DNA from: Clarkia xantiana subsp. parviflora
Taxonomy: Eukaryota > Streptophyta > Magnoliopsida > Myrtales > Onagraceae
DNA length: 64,000 nt
Direction: 5' to 3'
Assembly (NCBI GenBank): GCA_036873135.1
Contig: JAPTYO010000007.1
Span: forward strand, 9,096,763 to 9,160,762
Part shown: in pieces, positions 1 to 11,656 of the stretch
Layout of the letters: every line of letters starts with the position of its first letter
Position numbering within the stretch: position 1 is the first letter of the stretch
Made by a program: the position numbers and the translations under genes
Notes under the pieces: model-generated
What the model was told of the DNA's origin: nothing
Databases searched by the model: none
The model's input: the letters and a program-made list of their open reading frames with translations, nothing else

Positions 1-926
1 GCCATGCCGGCTTGACCCACCACGGCCAACAAGGAGGGCCACCACTTCTCCATATCAGATTCCGTCACGTTATCTAGTGGATCACCGGCTCTCCTGAGAT
101 CTCTGACCGCCGCTAGCTCACCGCCGTCTCTCAAATACAGCTTCGCCAGGCCGCCGTATCCAATTGCATCGACGTTTCCGATCAAAGGCCCCCAATCGGC
201 TAGTATTGCAGGTTTCTTGATCGCGGCGCGTGTGTCCCAGAGCCGGACGGAAGATAGCGGTGACCATGTCACCGCCGATGTATAAACGACCGATGGCGGC
301 GTTAAGAACGAGGACGAAGATAGATTTACTTTCCTTTCTTCACCGTTACCTACGAAACCGCCGGATTCTCCCTGTAGCTCTAGTCCTAACCCAAGGCCAA
401 TATTTTCCCAAATCTTGACGACGCTCTTGCCGGAAGCGAGCTCCGAAAGTTGCTCGCCGAAGCTCCGCCGCTGCCGGAGGTTGCAGCTGCGGTTCTGATT
501 CCACTGATTTTGGAAGCCTTTCACGGTGAAAATCGCACCACCTCGTCGCCGATCGTCCGCCGGAGATCTAGCTTCCTCACTAGCATCATCATCAACATCG
601 CATTCATTGTCGTCGTCATCAGAATCAGCTGATGAGCACGACGACCATGAATCATCATCGTCATCGAAAAGATGCGGTCTCAGAAGAGGATTCGAGGCTT
701 CCTTTTGTAATCGAAGGATCAAGAGCTTAATCCTGTTGACGACTGCGCCGAAGGAAGCAAGAATTACCAGAATCAGAGCACTCCATTTCCAGAAAGTGGA
801 AGGTCTGGGGATTCTGTCGATACAGGAAAGAGAGAGCAATTGAGAGAGGAATGATGGTCTGTGCAAGCTACAGATGCTGGTTTCGAGGTTGCTTATCCGA
901 TTAATCACAGGAATCTCCATCTCCAT
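1..926 (-). CDS. Uncharacterised plant membrane protein, 5' part
   Basis: One open frame runs from the ATG at 926 to the left edge without a stop, so at least 308 codons are seen and the C-terminus lies outside the window. The protein starts MEMEIPVINRISNLETSICS. A hydrophobic stretch at about residues 48-66 (ALILVILASFGAVVNR) is a probable membrane anchor. An acidic Asp/Ser-rich linker follows at about residues 85-120, then a globular part with a WD-repeat-like VRLWDTRAA at about residue 235. No intron is seen. A second in-frame ATG lies two codons downstream; I chose the first. A TATA box lies 73 bp upstream. It resembles conserved plant proteins annotated only as membrane or WD-like proteins; I do not recognise a function. 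The coding nature is well supported by the long clean frame and its GC content compared with the AT-rich flank. Confidence 0.8.
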   Translation of the reverse strand, partial: MEMEIPVINRISNLETSICSLHRPSFLSQLLSLSCIDRIPRPSTFWKWSALILVILASFGAVVNRIKLLILRLQKEASNPLLRPHLFDDDDDSWSSCSSADSDDDDNECDVDDDASEEARSPADDRRRGGAIFTVKGFQNQWNQNRSCNLRQRRSFGEQLSELASGKSVVKIWENIGLGLGLELQGESGGFVGNGEERKVNLSSSSFLTPPSVVYTSAVTWSPLSSVRLWDTRAAIKKPAILADWGPLIGNVDAIGYGGLAKLYLRDGGELAAVRDLRRAGDPLDNVTESDMEKWWPSLLAVVGQAGM

Positions 927-998
927 TGATTCTTTCTTAGCAGATTGAAGCTTTACAGAAGAGAGAGAAAGGAGGCTAGGAAGATTGATGAGTCTGGG

Positions 999-1006
999 TT
1001 TATAAA
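999..1006 (-). promoter_or_regulatory. TATA box of the 1-926 gene
   Basis: The minus strand reads TTTATAAA 73 bp upstream of the ATG at 926. A pyrimidine-rich leader (CTTTCTCTCTCTTC) lies between, as is usual for plant 5' leaders. Confidence 0.6.
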
Positions 1007-2308
1007 GGCATTAGAAATCGCACGTAATTTCATCATTAATTAAAAAAATTAAAAATTATCAAACAAAATATTTATAAAAAAAAAATGTTAATTTAGGAAA
1101 TTCCAATACTAATTAAAATGAACAAATAAAAAAAACTGTAGAGATTCCATACAAAAAAAAAATCATTGCCTAACATTCTAACATATGTTTTTTTTTTTTT
1201 GCCAAGTAACAAAATAATGTTTAATCCTTCATTTTTTTTAAGTTTTCATCATTATATTATAGAACACTATATCAACTACGAAAATTAGAAGAAAAAAAAA
1301 CTACGAAATTGTAGGGGATGGCGGATAAGAGAAACAAGGAAAACGCGCTAGAGAGACGGTGGGCATGGGAAATGAGCAATACGTAACAGAAAAGGTCAAT
1401 ATGTGGTTACTAACGGTGACGTGGAGGATATTGACTGGTTATGTGGAATTCCACGTCAGAAAGGGAGGGGGCTTTATAAGAGTGAGGAAAATGATTGGCG
1501 CAACCGAGTCGTGTCACGAGGCCCACTTTTTTTTTTAATATATAATAATGTAGAAAAAAAAAGACACTGGCCAAAAAAAAAAGCAAAAAGGTTAATAAAT
1601 TTGACTAATTTATAAATTGCTTTATAAATTTAAATTTTATTAAAATTATTTTTCGAACTTTAAATTTCAAAGCAAATTGCTACCACTGTTTCAATTATCA
1701 TCAAATTGGTCATAAAATGAATATATTTCAGATATGTGGAGTATTTTTCTGTGTAGCAATTAAGGTAGCAATTCGGTTATTAACCCAAAGCCAAAAGTAA
1801 CGGGACAATACTAAGTTAATTCAACTATATAATAAATTTTATTTATTATCGAATAGATTATATATTTAAACAATCAACACATATTTTAACGTCGTCAACA
1901 TATAAAAATTAGTCTCGTTGAATGGAATCAAATCCTTATCGAGATGGTGTCAATGGTGACTCACGCTCTTAAGAGACAAAAGACCTACAAGATAGAATAG
2001 AATATTATGTCTTGATGCCGATTACGGATGGTGAATAGAATATTGGGATAAGTAGATAGGAGCATATGCAAATGCAACCACTGATTATTGTTATAATATT
2101 TTATTCTAAATATTTAAACATCCGTAATCAGCTTGTGTTAGTGGGAAATTTATCTAATTAGCAAGATTAAGTCCTTTCTAACAAAAAATAATTCTTTTTA
2201 TTAAGGTAATAAATATACTTTCTACATTATTATTGCATATTTTCATTAAAAAGTTCTATTTTGAGAAAATAAATACATTTGTTTTTAAGGAAATTAGTTT
2301 CACCTACC

Positions 2309-2397
<89 letters not shown>
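2309..2397. repeat. (TTA)n microsatellite, about 29 units
   Basis: An uninterrupted run of TTA/ATT trinucleotides of about 89 bp. The 62-codon poly-isoleucine frame across it is a repeat artefact. Confidence 0.97.
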
Positions 2398-3278
2398 CGA
2401 TAGATTAAATAAATACCCACTCTTTTTAGAGCAAATTCTTAATATTATTATAATGTTAAAAGTATGATAAGAATGTGTCTATAAATAAACTTTCAAGACG
2501 TTTACCAAAAAAAAAAAAAAAAAAAATCAAGACAGAAGGTTAAAATAACTTTCTTATTTCACTCACATGGTATTTGAAAGTCGAGATTTACCATCCAGTG
2601 ATTACATTTAAAAATGGCAAAAGCTCGATTAATAATTGGAGAGAGATTGTTTTTTGACAATACACAATCGTTATCGTTAATGACTTAACTATTATGTATA
2701 AACATCAAATTAAGTAAGGACGTTAAAAGTATGAAAAATAAAGTGTTCAAACATTTACTCATAAATTTAAATTTATAAAATAGTTGATTAAATCCGCACT
2801 TTGTTTTTTTGACAAATACGATAACCATAATCCATAATATATATATATATATATATATATTAAAAAGACATCTTGATTAAGTGTATTTATTATTCTTAAA
2901 AAACTATAGTGTGCGAAAGGAATATGGATGATAAACATCAACCAACATGACAACATTTTGCGCTGCCCTCGCAACCGGTGTGCACTTCAATCCGCTAGAT
3001 TCGGTCTGAAACGATTATTATTTATTGGCTTTTGTTGCTTCCTTCTTAAATATTATTTTAGTGACACTTTCTTTTCAATAATTTTAACAAAGTTAATTGG
3101 AAATATGATGTCTCATTATCATTGTGGTGGTGTCCCCGCCCCTGAGCGTAGGTGGGTTGGGCCGTGTGGGCCTTGGGATCCGACTCCACAAAACATTGGG
3201 TTAATAACCAACTTTTGATGAACTTAACTGGTAAAGCGAATTACATCTCATCAGGTTGCGGAAGCAATCATATATAAA

Positions 3279-3286
<8 letters not shown>

Positions 3287-3321
<35 letters not shown>
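3287..3321. repeat. (TA)n microsatellite
   Basis: A TA run of about 35 bp after a poly-A tract. A shorter TA run lies at about 2836-2860. Confidence 0.95.
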
Positions 3322-3324
<3 letters not shown>

Positions 3325-3958
3325 TTAAATATAAATTATTACCTAAATTTGATTTTTTAAAATTAACTACCAAACTTTCAATTTTTAAGTAACCTGCTAA
3401 CTGAGTTTTAATTTCTATCAAATCGAACAGAAAATAAAATTATTACAACCATTTAAAATCCTTTCATTTGGACTCAGATTGAAAGACACTGTTGGAAAGA
3501 AATATAAATTGAAGTGACCTCACTATAATTCTTTCAGTTTATCTCGATTCCACATTACTGGAACATGCCTCATTTTCTATTTAATATGACCAAAATTGAA
3601 ACAAATGTAGCAATTTACTTAAAAATTGAAAATTGGATAACTTATTTCAAAAGTTTAAACTAGACCAACTTCAAGTTCGAGCCAATAAATACTCGGCTCC
3701 ATAAGGTAGGCTGGTTCACATTCCTATCTAATGACAAACAAACAGTCCAAATGTACAAAAATCTCTATCCAAACACTAACCTTTGCAAGAACAAACCAAA
3801 CAACCAGGAAACAACTCAAAACACTCATGCAAGAAATGCTTGTTAATAGAGAATCTGAAATGACTGAAATCACTTAGTACAAGCTACAATCCACATGATG
3901 CTTGTTCAGGTACAGTTCAATTGGAAGACAAGAGACCAAAGAAACATACCTGCTCATA

Positions 3959-4869
3959 TTAGCCGAACGGAATTTGGATATAGCCAGCATCAGAAATAAA
4001 AGGCACGTCAGCATAGACACCAGTAAGGGCACACCGAATGCACTCTACGACAGTGAAGAGGAACCCGAAAGCCACAATGTTCCAAAAATACATCCCGATT
4101 TGCCCATACCGAACTCCCTTTGGCACCCATCTACTCACAAACCCGGTCACCTGAATTGTTATCTCCAGTAACATACCCATCACGACGTGGTGCCTCAAGA
4201 AGTGGGGCCATTCCTTTCTCCTCACAATCCCGAGATATGCAGTAAGGAAATAGATCAACAAGGCCCCACGTGGGAAACTCCCGATCACCCCGAAAAATGG
4301 GTATGTTAGGAATTCGTATCTTTCTAGAAAGACACTGAGACTATATGCAGTTTCGGCAAACATCCATGGTTCGTGGAGGGGCATCACATAGGTTATGCAG
4401 GCAAGTAGCCTCCAATACCATCTTGGCTTCTCAGTCATTGGTGGGTACCGGTACTCGTTAGAGGCATCCTTAGATGCTGCTTTAGGTGCTGTGCTTGATT
4501 TGCCCCTCTGACGAATTGGTGGCAGTAAAAAGTTTGATTGACTGTGATGGAGCGGGTTTGAGGAAGCAGACATATTCAGGGGATGTGAAACTGAAACATA
4601 TAAAGCAGGTAGATCTTGAGAAATGAGACAAACAGCATAAGTTTTAGAGATGCATCATAAATAAACAGATTTTGATTGCACCCACCATTATGAAACTGTG
4701 ACCTAAATGACTGATGCGGTGTCCATGAGCTTCTGATAGGTGTAAAAAGAGCAGTCTTGTTAGGCCGGTGAGTGAGGCAGGCGACAATTGAGCTTCTGGG
4801 GACGACGGGTTTGCATATGGTATTCATTACTCCATTGCCCGAGAATGTAGTGCACCCAATCTGTGTCAT
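3959..4869 (-). CDS. TIC20: TIC20 chloroplast inner-envelope import channel subunit
   Basis: Two coding exons on the minus strand: 4686-4869 and 3959-4590, joined in frame (donor G|GTGGGT, acceptor CAG|TTTCAC), giving 271 residues, which is close to the roughly 274 of Arabidopsis TIC20-I. Residues 1 to about 90 are Ser/Thr/Arg-rich with few acids, as in a chloroplast transit peptide. The mature part starts near PPMTEKPRWYWRLLACITYV and holds four hydrophobic helices. Characteristic segments are MPLHEPWMFAETAYSL, FEFLTYPF-like EFLTYPFFGVIG, YLGIVRRKEWPHFLRHHVVM and the end YADVPFISDAGYIQIPFG. Known role of the family: a membrane subunit of the TIC translocon, importing nuclear-encoded preproteins across the inner envelope. 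The conserved core fits the TIC20-I/IV group rather than II/V. A leader exon and a 5'-UTR intron lie upstream. Confidence 0.93.
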
Positions 4870-5995
4870 TGTAGAACCCTACAATGGTAAAAACATGAAG
4901 AACAAAACCAGTCCTAGTCGTTAATGATAGTGTTAGGTAATATTTTACTTCTCCGAGTCAAAAACTGTTCCAGGATCAAATACCCAACTGATAAGATATT
5001 TAAAAAACGGAAAACAGGGTTAATAATATGAAAGGGTTTAACAGGAACCAACAAGGAGCAGGATATGGAAAGATACGAACAGCTCTTTTTTTTTGGGCTA
5101 AGATAAGAACAGCTCTTTCTACAATGACAGGTTAATATACCAAGCTATGTCACATTGCTAAACCGGCTCCAAAGCTTTTCTTTGTTCACGAATTACATGA
5201 TTCTCTACGGGCTACCTAGACCATCTGGCGGATGACATTCAAGATTCAACCAACAGTTTGTATGATTGAGAAAAAGACAGTTGCTTTGGGAGAACAAACT
5301 GCCTTTCAAGAACTACCTTGCCAATGCCAGCCTCAACGCTGAAAACTATATCCAATCAACTCAATCAAGTTTCAGCATTGCAACAGAAATTATGGACAAA
5401 GTCTAAGTTGCATTAGTAAGAGGTTTTAAGCAGGTATTGCTTCTTCGAGTATCCAACAATAAATCAGAGAGCATGCATCTTGGATACCTAATGATTAGAA
5501 CAGAACAAAGCAACTGCCTACAAACCCAACAATCACATCTAGGCATAAAATAAAACTAGAAAGTCCAAAAACTCCTAAATTTTTCTTCGTTCAATGGGTT
5601 GAATAGGAGCTCAAAATTAATCGAATAGAAATCAACTCTGATGTCGAGATAGAAACCTAAATCTGATTTTGGAGCTGAATTTGCGAAAGTGAAGATGCAG
5701 CTGCAATTGGATGATGAGTATGTGGTTCAAATGCATACCTAGACCAGTCAAGTCCTCCGAAAACCACCAGTAGCTGCGACTCGGTTGAGCAGAATCCTTG
5801 AGTTGCATGAAATCACTGCAATATCTAGAAAATTCTGAGGGAGCAGCTGGTCGGCGACAGCTGTCCAGCGTCTCATACAGCCACTAGCTGCTGACAACAA
5901 ACCTATCACAGCAGAGCGGTGGATCGTGGATGAGCGAGTTATTAGGGTTTTAGCTCGGTGGAGCTCTCAGAGAGCCGCAGGAAGATGGAGGGGTA
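4870..5995 (-). promoter_or_regulatory. TIC20 5' leader with a UTR intron and a short upstream ORF
   Basis: An acceptor (TTGTAG|GGTTCTAC) lies 9 bp upstream of the ATG. A good donor (CTAG|GTATGC) sits at about 5738, so a leader intron of about 860 bp is inferred. The putative first exon, about 5739-5990, contains an upstream ATG that opens a frame of about 32 codons (starts MRRWTAVADQLLPQ) and closes before the splice site. The transcription start is not determined; sequence beyond 6000 turns AT-rich. Confidence 0.5.
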
Positions 5996-5999
5996 AACT

Positions 6000-7640
6000 G
6001 GATAAGCCTCCCATTTCTATTGGTTTTGCTTGCAGACTTCCCCCTATTGTAGACAGGCTCACACTGGATCATTTTCTATATGCTATTACTATGTAGTACA
6101 ACAATTTGGGCCTCTACATAACGAAGCCGAATTAAAAATGGCTCGTATACAAAGTTTGTCTAGTAACATGCTCTCTAAATAAATCCATGTTAGGAACACC
6201 CGTAGGAAATTTTAAAAAAAATACAAATCATTATTCGTGGTACTATGTAAATATTACTTAATGAAAATTTATATTAAAATGTATTTAATTGTGCAATATA
6301 TTACGTTTAAAAGTTTAGAATTACATATTTTGACAAGTGGTGGAATAACAACAATTTGAGTTCGATTTATTTTTGTCTAAAGGAAAATGAATGGGTTAAA
6401 AGTGGCGAAATCTGGTATTTTTTTTAAATATGTCACGATTTTGAGAGATTTCGAACTTGGAACCTCGAAGTCAAACCACGTAGGAGTAAGCACTCTTAAC
6501 CAATAGACCACCACTGCTGTATTAGTGGTGAGTTCGAAATTCTAAAAGAGTAAATTTTCTACCAGTGAAATTTCAAGAGAAAGTATGAAAGAGAATGTAA
6601 TGGAACAAATGTATTAGTCATTGGTGGAGCCCTAAACCACTTTTTATAGAAATTTCACACCATATTTCACAGTTTGTATTACCACTCATTCTAAAATTAG
6701 CTTCTAAAATTAGCTTAGAATTAGAAGCTATAAATCACTCTCGTCTTAACCCGTAACATTCACTAATATAACCAAGCATCATTATATATTATTATATAAT
6801 CATTTATATAATTGCGTTAATTTTAAAATTGTATAGACTGATACTGATACTTTTGCTATTATAATTATAATATTATTATTATCTCAATTGTTTTCTTTAA
6901 AAATGTCGGCTGTGTTTCTTTATCTATCCTCGTCTCTTGTTTTTTTTAGGCCATGTATCCTCGTCTCTTGTATAGTGGGCCGAAAGAATTGAGTTTTGTT
7001 TAGTTAATTTAGTAGATTGAGTTATAGTCCTTATTTGGAAATGTAATATGATATAATGACGTGGAAACTGAAGTCACGTCCTAAATTATTCTGGTACGTT
7101 TTAAATTTTTAATTCACCGATTTCACCATATGATTTATTTTAACTTAATTAAGTATAATTATATTTTTTTAGATTAGATGAGATGAGTCAATAGCTGAAT
7201 TTCTAAAGTCGGTGGTATTAAAGTAACACTACTTTCTACAACTACATTTGAATTAATAATACTTTAGTTTATTAATATGTCAAATTAAAATTAGTAAAAA
7301 TTAACTATCACGAAAATATACACACAAAATAATGAAATATGTCTATAATTTTGCAAAAATGATCAATATTTAAAATTATTTTCAGTTGAATTTATTTAAT
7401 ATATATATGAAAAAAGTTATCCACTAATATTTATGCTTTGTTATAGTGGCTAATTGTTCTAGTAGCTAGTTATTTGGTTTTGAAAATTTGTAAAAAAAAA
7501 GTTGGATAGTCTTTAAAATAGAGTAACTTCTTTAATTAAGAAATAAAGGATCTAAAGTGATTCTTTAAAAGTTGGAGCAATAATATGTGAAAATATAGCA
7601 ATATTGTAAGAAGTATGATACTACAGTAGTATCATAGTCC
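6000..7640. other. AT-rich intergenic DNA between TIC20 and ARG1 (divergent promoters)
   Basis: No coding frame. It holds a tRNA-like segment (separate entry) and, at 7614-7636, a perfect hairpin of two 11-bp arms around one base (TATGATACTAC / GTAGTATCATA) just upstream of the ARG1 leader. No convincing TATA box was found for either gene. Confidence 0.5.
6435..6535 (-). repeat. tRNA-like (SINE-type) fragment
   Basis: The minus strand contains TGGTCTATTGGTTAAGAG followed about 30 bp later by GAGGTTCCAAGTTCGAAATC, resembling the A and B boxes of a tRNA-derived SINE head. It is not a functional tRNA: no acceptor stem closes. No poly-A tail or target duplication was identified. Confidence 0.35.
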
Positions 7641-7880
7641 GGTCCCAGTTTACGTATGGACTGCTCTTCATTTTGTTGGTTTTGAAGAAGAGCGATCCAA
7701 TGTCTTGAACCCTGTGGAGAACATCTCAATCAGAGCGAAGCATTAGCCCTCAATTGCTACGTTGTGCTGTAATTTGCTTTCGTCCAGTTGCTCTTACCGT
7801 CTGAAGATCTGTCGATTTTTTGCTGCTTCCTAGAAAATTTTAACTCTGACGGTACAATCGATTGAGAGTCGGAGAGAGTG

Positions 7881-10800
7881 ATGGGTTCAACAATTGAAGG
7901 TCCATCAGCTCCGGCGATTCGACGGGACCCCTATGAGGTGCTCGCGGTGTCTAGGGATTCATCTGATCAAGAAATCAAATCTGCTTACAGAAAGCTCGCC
8001 CTCAAGTAAGTCCACCTTCTTTCAAGATTCATAATTTTCAGTTATTCCTTCGATTCGACTGCTTGATATGTTGGGTCACGATGTGCTTGTATGGAAGCTG
8101 CTTTATGTGTGGCAGACTTTCCCTTTTGAGGACGTTTCGTGATTACTTACTCATGGAACCCTATGGAAGATTTTTTTTCCCTCAATGATTGTTGCAGAAC
8201 ATGGTTATCAATGTCCGATGGAGCAATAGAAGGGAAAAAAAAAATGTACTCATGCCAAATTAGATTTGCTCATGGAAATTACTTGATGAGATGTATAGCA
8301 ATAGTAGAATTCATAATTATAGCTAGTGGCGGTCCAGCAAAATCCAAACAAGATATGATCTAGGAATTGTGTAAATCGTACATTTAGTAGTTTAGATTAG
8401 TATTGCTTCCCATTACTTGACTTTGTCTATGAGCTTTGTCTTGACTAAAGCATTGAGCCAAGGTGTGGGGTATGAATGCCTTGTAATACAGTATACTGAA
8501 AGTTGTAGTACCGGGCAGCATACTTTAAGCTTGTATCAATTCTTGTACCTTTTAAGGTTGCTCAAGTATATACAGCAGATGGTGGAATCAATTATTTCAT
8601 TTGATAGGTACCATCCAGATAAGAATGCAAACAATCCTGAAGCGTCAGAGCATTTCAAGGAGGTTGCATATTCTTATAGCATATTATCTGATCCAGATAA
8701 GAGAAGGCAATATGATAGCGCAGGATTTGAGGTGCTTTTTTCTGATGCTCCTTAATTGTATTAGATTTACTAGGGTGCAAGATTATTACAGTTGACGTTG
8801 CTGTAGTCTATTCGTAATGAGCAGTCATGCATCAGAAAATAAGGCCCATCTTTGATTCATATTCAGATTTATGAAGGAAATTTATATGCTGTGTATGTCA
8901 CTATTTTGGTTTCATCAAATGTGGATATTAGTTGACATAAAACATTAGGTATTTCCCTAATGTTTTATGTCAACTAATATCCACATTTGATGAAACCAAA
9001 ATAGTGACATACACAGCATATAAATTTCCTTTAGATACAACTCATTAAGGGGCACTTCAGCAAACATTAGGTATTTCCCTAATGTTTGCTGAAGTGCCCC
9101 TTAATGAGTTGTATCTAAAGGATAAGTATATCTAGATGTGGACAGCACCGCTCAAAGTAAAGAAGTCCAAGTTCTGAGATAAAATGTGAAAACTGGGACT
9201 CGGTGCATCTGTTTCACAGATTTTGAGGTGTATTTTAGGTGATCAAGAACTATTTTCTTCTTGTAATATATTTCTATTTTAAGACAATACTATTCTTTTG
9301 AATTTGATGGTGGTATTATTACCAGTAAATTTCTCCCGAATATAGTGAAAGAGGTCAATTATGCCCGAAAAGTACCTGAGGAAGGAGTTCAGCTTTTAGT
9401 GGTTCATGAGAAATAAATCTTCTTGCACTGAATTTCCCAAAGAGTTATATGCAAATATTTTGATGAAGAGAGTGCATGCTGTAGATGATTCAGCTGCTTC
9501 GACTTGGTATCATTTGTATAGCTAGGTTCAATCATTTGGTTTTTAGTGTAGCTGTCGTGGACAGTTCATCTAAGCTATTTAAGTCAGGGAGTATCCTACG
9601 GCCTCAAGTCTCATCTTTTCCATTTTTTCACGTCATCACATGTCATATTTGATTTAGTCTAATATTGTATTTCTGGGAAGAATAGGTTTTTCATTTATCT
9701 GAAGATTCTAACTAGTTTAATGTTGATTTTTTTTTTTTTTTGAAGAGATTGTCTATTTCTAATTCCTATCAATTCTTCTGGTCCACTTAACCTTTTGAAT
9801 AAATCCGCTCAGGCCCTTGATGCTGATGGCATGGATATGGAGATTGACTTATCCAATCTTGGCACTGTCAATACAATGTTTGCTGCTCTTTTCAGGTAAG
9901 TTTTCTATTCTTACAATATTTGAGTTTCTTACAATATATTTTAGTAATTCATTTACTTGTTTCTAGCAAGCTCGGCGTGCCCATCAAAACTACCATATCT
10001 GCTAATGTCCTTGAAGAAGCCATGAATGGGACAGTGACAGTTCGGCCCCTTCCAATTGGAACATCAGTCAGTGGAAAGGTGACTGTGTTGTTCCAAATGT
10101 GATGCTGTCATTGAACTTTCTCCATATTTACTTACTTACTGTAGGGGCATCCAAGTGTAGGTTGAAAAGCAAAGCGCCCACTTCTTTGGCGTGACAATCA
10201 GTGAGCAACAAGCTCAGGATGGGATAGTTGTAAGAGTTGTATCCACATCTCAAAGCAAATTCAAGGTATTTGTTTTGCACTGTTGGAAATTTACTTATCA
10301 GATTCTGTAGTTATACACATGCCGTGATACCGATGCCATTCTGTGCCCATTCCAGTTGCTCTATTTTGAACAAGATCCACATGGTGGTTATGGTCTTGCC
10401 CTTCAGGTACTTTTTTGATCCATTTCTTATTGGAAAAAATAGTTTTCTGCTTGTACATGGAGCACCTCTTTTATTCATATTGACTAAATGGACTGATTTT
10501 GTTTACTTTTTAAATCTAATTTCTTAATGTAGGAAGACAGTGAGAAGTCGGGAAAGGTTACTTCAGCAGGGATGTACTTCCTGCATTTTCAAGTGTACCG
10601 CATGGATTCAACTCTTAATGCAGTACGTTATGTTATTCGACTCAAAATTATGCTAGATCATGTTGTCCGTTAAAAAAAAATAATTAAAACTCATGCTTGG
10701 AATGCAGTTGGCAATGGCCAAAGATCCTGAAGCTGCTTTCTTTAAGAGGTTGGAAGGTCTTCAACCCTGTGAAGTTTCAGAATTAAAAGCCGGGACCCAT

Positions 10801-11656
10801 ATATTCGCTGTATATGGTCAGTAAATTGTTTGCAATTCTTGAACTTCCTTCTTTGTAAGTCCCCAAAAACTAGCTTTCACTCATTGATTATGAGATTTTC
10901 TAGGAGACAACTTCTTCAAGACTGCCACCTATACCATCGAGGCCCTTTGTGCCAAAACATATGAAGATACAACACACAAGCTGAAGGATATTGAAGCTAA
11001 GATCTTAAGGAAACGAACTGATTTACGCCAGTTCGAAACAGAATATAGGAAGGTGATTTTCACTCCAGAACTATGCTTGATTAAGTTCAAATGTCATTTA
11101 TTTCCCTGTATCTATAATTTGTTTCAAATTACTGATAGGCATTGGCACGGTTTCAAGAAGTCACCAATAGATATACCCAAGAGAAGCAATCCGTAAGTTC
11201 ATTTGCTCATTCAGACCTCATTCGTTTCTATTTCCAGTGAAATTTAAATCTATGTACAGCTTTCTGGATAGTTATTTTATTGCAAGGGAGCTGCTTGTAG
11301 CCATAGTATCACGCATTTGACGTTCCACAATGCCCTTATTGCTTCAGATTGTGTTATTATATGTTTCCTTATTATACAAAATCGAATTTGTTTAGATCTT
11401 CCCATTCAATTCAATGTAGGTGGATGAACTGCTGAAAGAGAGAGATAGCATCCACTCATCTTTTACCGTGACCAAAGTTGCTACCCCTAGTGGCACTGCT
11501 AGCACCATAAGCAATGGCAGTACCAGCGGTGCCACTAAGTCTCTAAGTGAAGATTCAAAACCCGAAAGCCCCGAGAGCCCAGAAGGAAAGGATAAATCTG
11601 GAAAGAAGAAGTGGTTTAACTTAAACTTCAAAGGATCTGACAAGAAGGTTGGTTGA
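7881..11656 (+). CDS. ARG1: J-domain protein of the ARG1 / DnaJ15 type
   Basis: Eleven exons: 7881-8005, 8608-8731, 9813-9895, 9967-10078, 10161-10265, 10356-10406, 10533-10622, 10708-10816, 10904-11052, 11139-11192, 11420-11656. All junctions are GT-AG and in frame; the sum is 1239 nt, 412 residues, the family's usual length. The J-domain is at about residues 17-82, with YRKLALKYHPDKNANNP carrying the HPD motif at residues 44-46. A long plant-specific middle follows (EIDLSNLGTVNTMFAALFSK, VRPLPIGTSVSGKV). Then comes a coiled-coil-like stretch at about residues 285-350, and a basic end, GKKKWFNLNFKGSDKKVG. In Arabidopsis, ARG1 (Altered Response to Gravity 1) acts in early gravity signalling and auxin relocation and is a peripheral endomembrane protein; that role is inferred here by homology. 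Intron 2 (8732-9812) holds an unusual double palindrome. Confidence 0.95.
8874..9122. repeat. Two overlapping perfect palindromes in ARG1 intron 2
   Basis: The first hairpin has 76-bp arms at 8874-8949 and 8956-9031 around the 6-nt loop TATTTC. The second has 45-bp arms at 9027-9071 and 9078-9122 around the same loop. They overlap by TCCTT. Both tips share the 24-bp sequence AACATTAGG-TATTTC-CCTAATGTT. Removing 8956-9077 (122 bp) leaves one continuous unduplicated sequence, and the removed part is its reverse complement in rearranged order. No transposon ends or target duplication are seen. Confidence 0.97.

Larger units (their letters stand above)
1020..3900. other. AT-rich intergenic DNA with transposon ends and microsatellites
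   Basis: No gene is seen. The open frame at 1403-1615 lacks coding character. A GGTTATTAACCC end at about 1776-1786, preceded by GGTAGCAATT, matches the termini of the Mutator-like element at 44328-45659, so an old copy probably lies here. Another GGGTTAATAACCAA end is at about 3198. The rest is AT-rich, with (TTA)n and (TA)n runs. Confidence 0.5.

Noticed and set aside
2279..2467. 62-codon frame with a poly-isoleucine run
   Set aside because: It is a translation of the (TTA)n microsatellite.
8417..8755. 112-codon frame containing YHPDKNANNP
   Set aside because: It begins in intron 1 and reads through exon 2 of the ARG1-type gene into intron 2; only 8608-8731 is coding.
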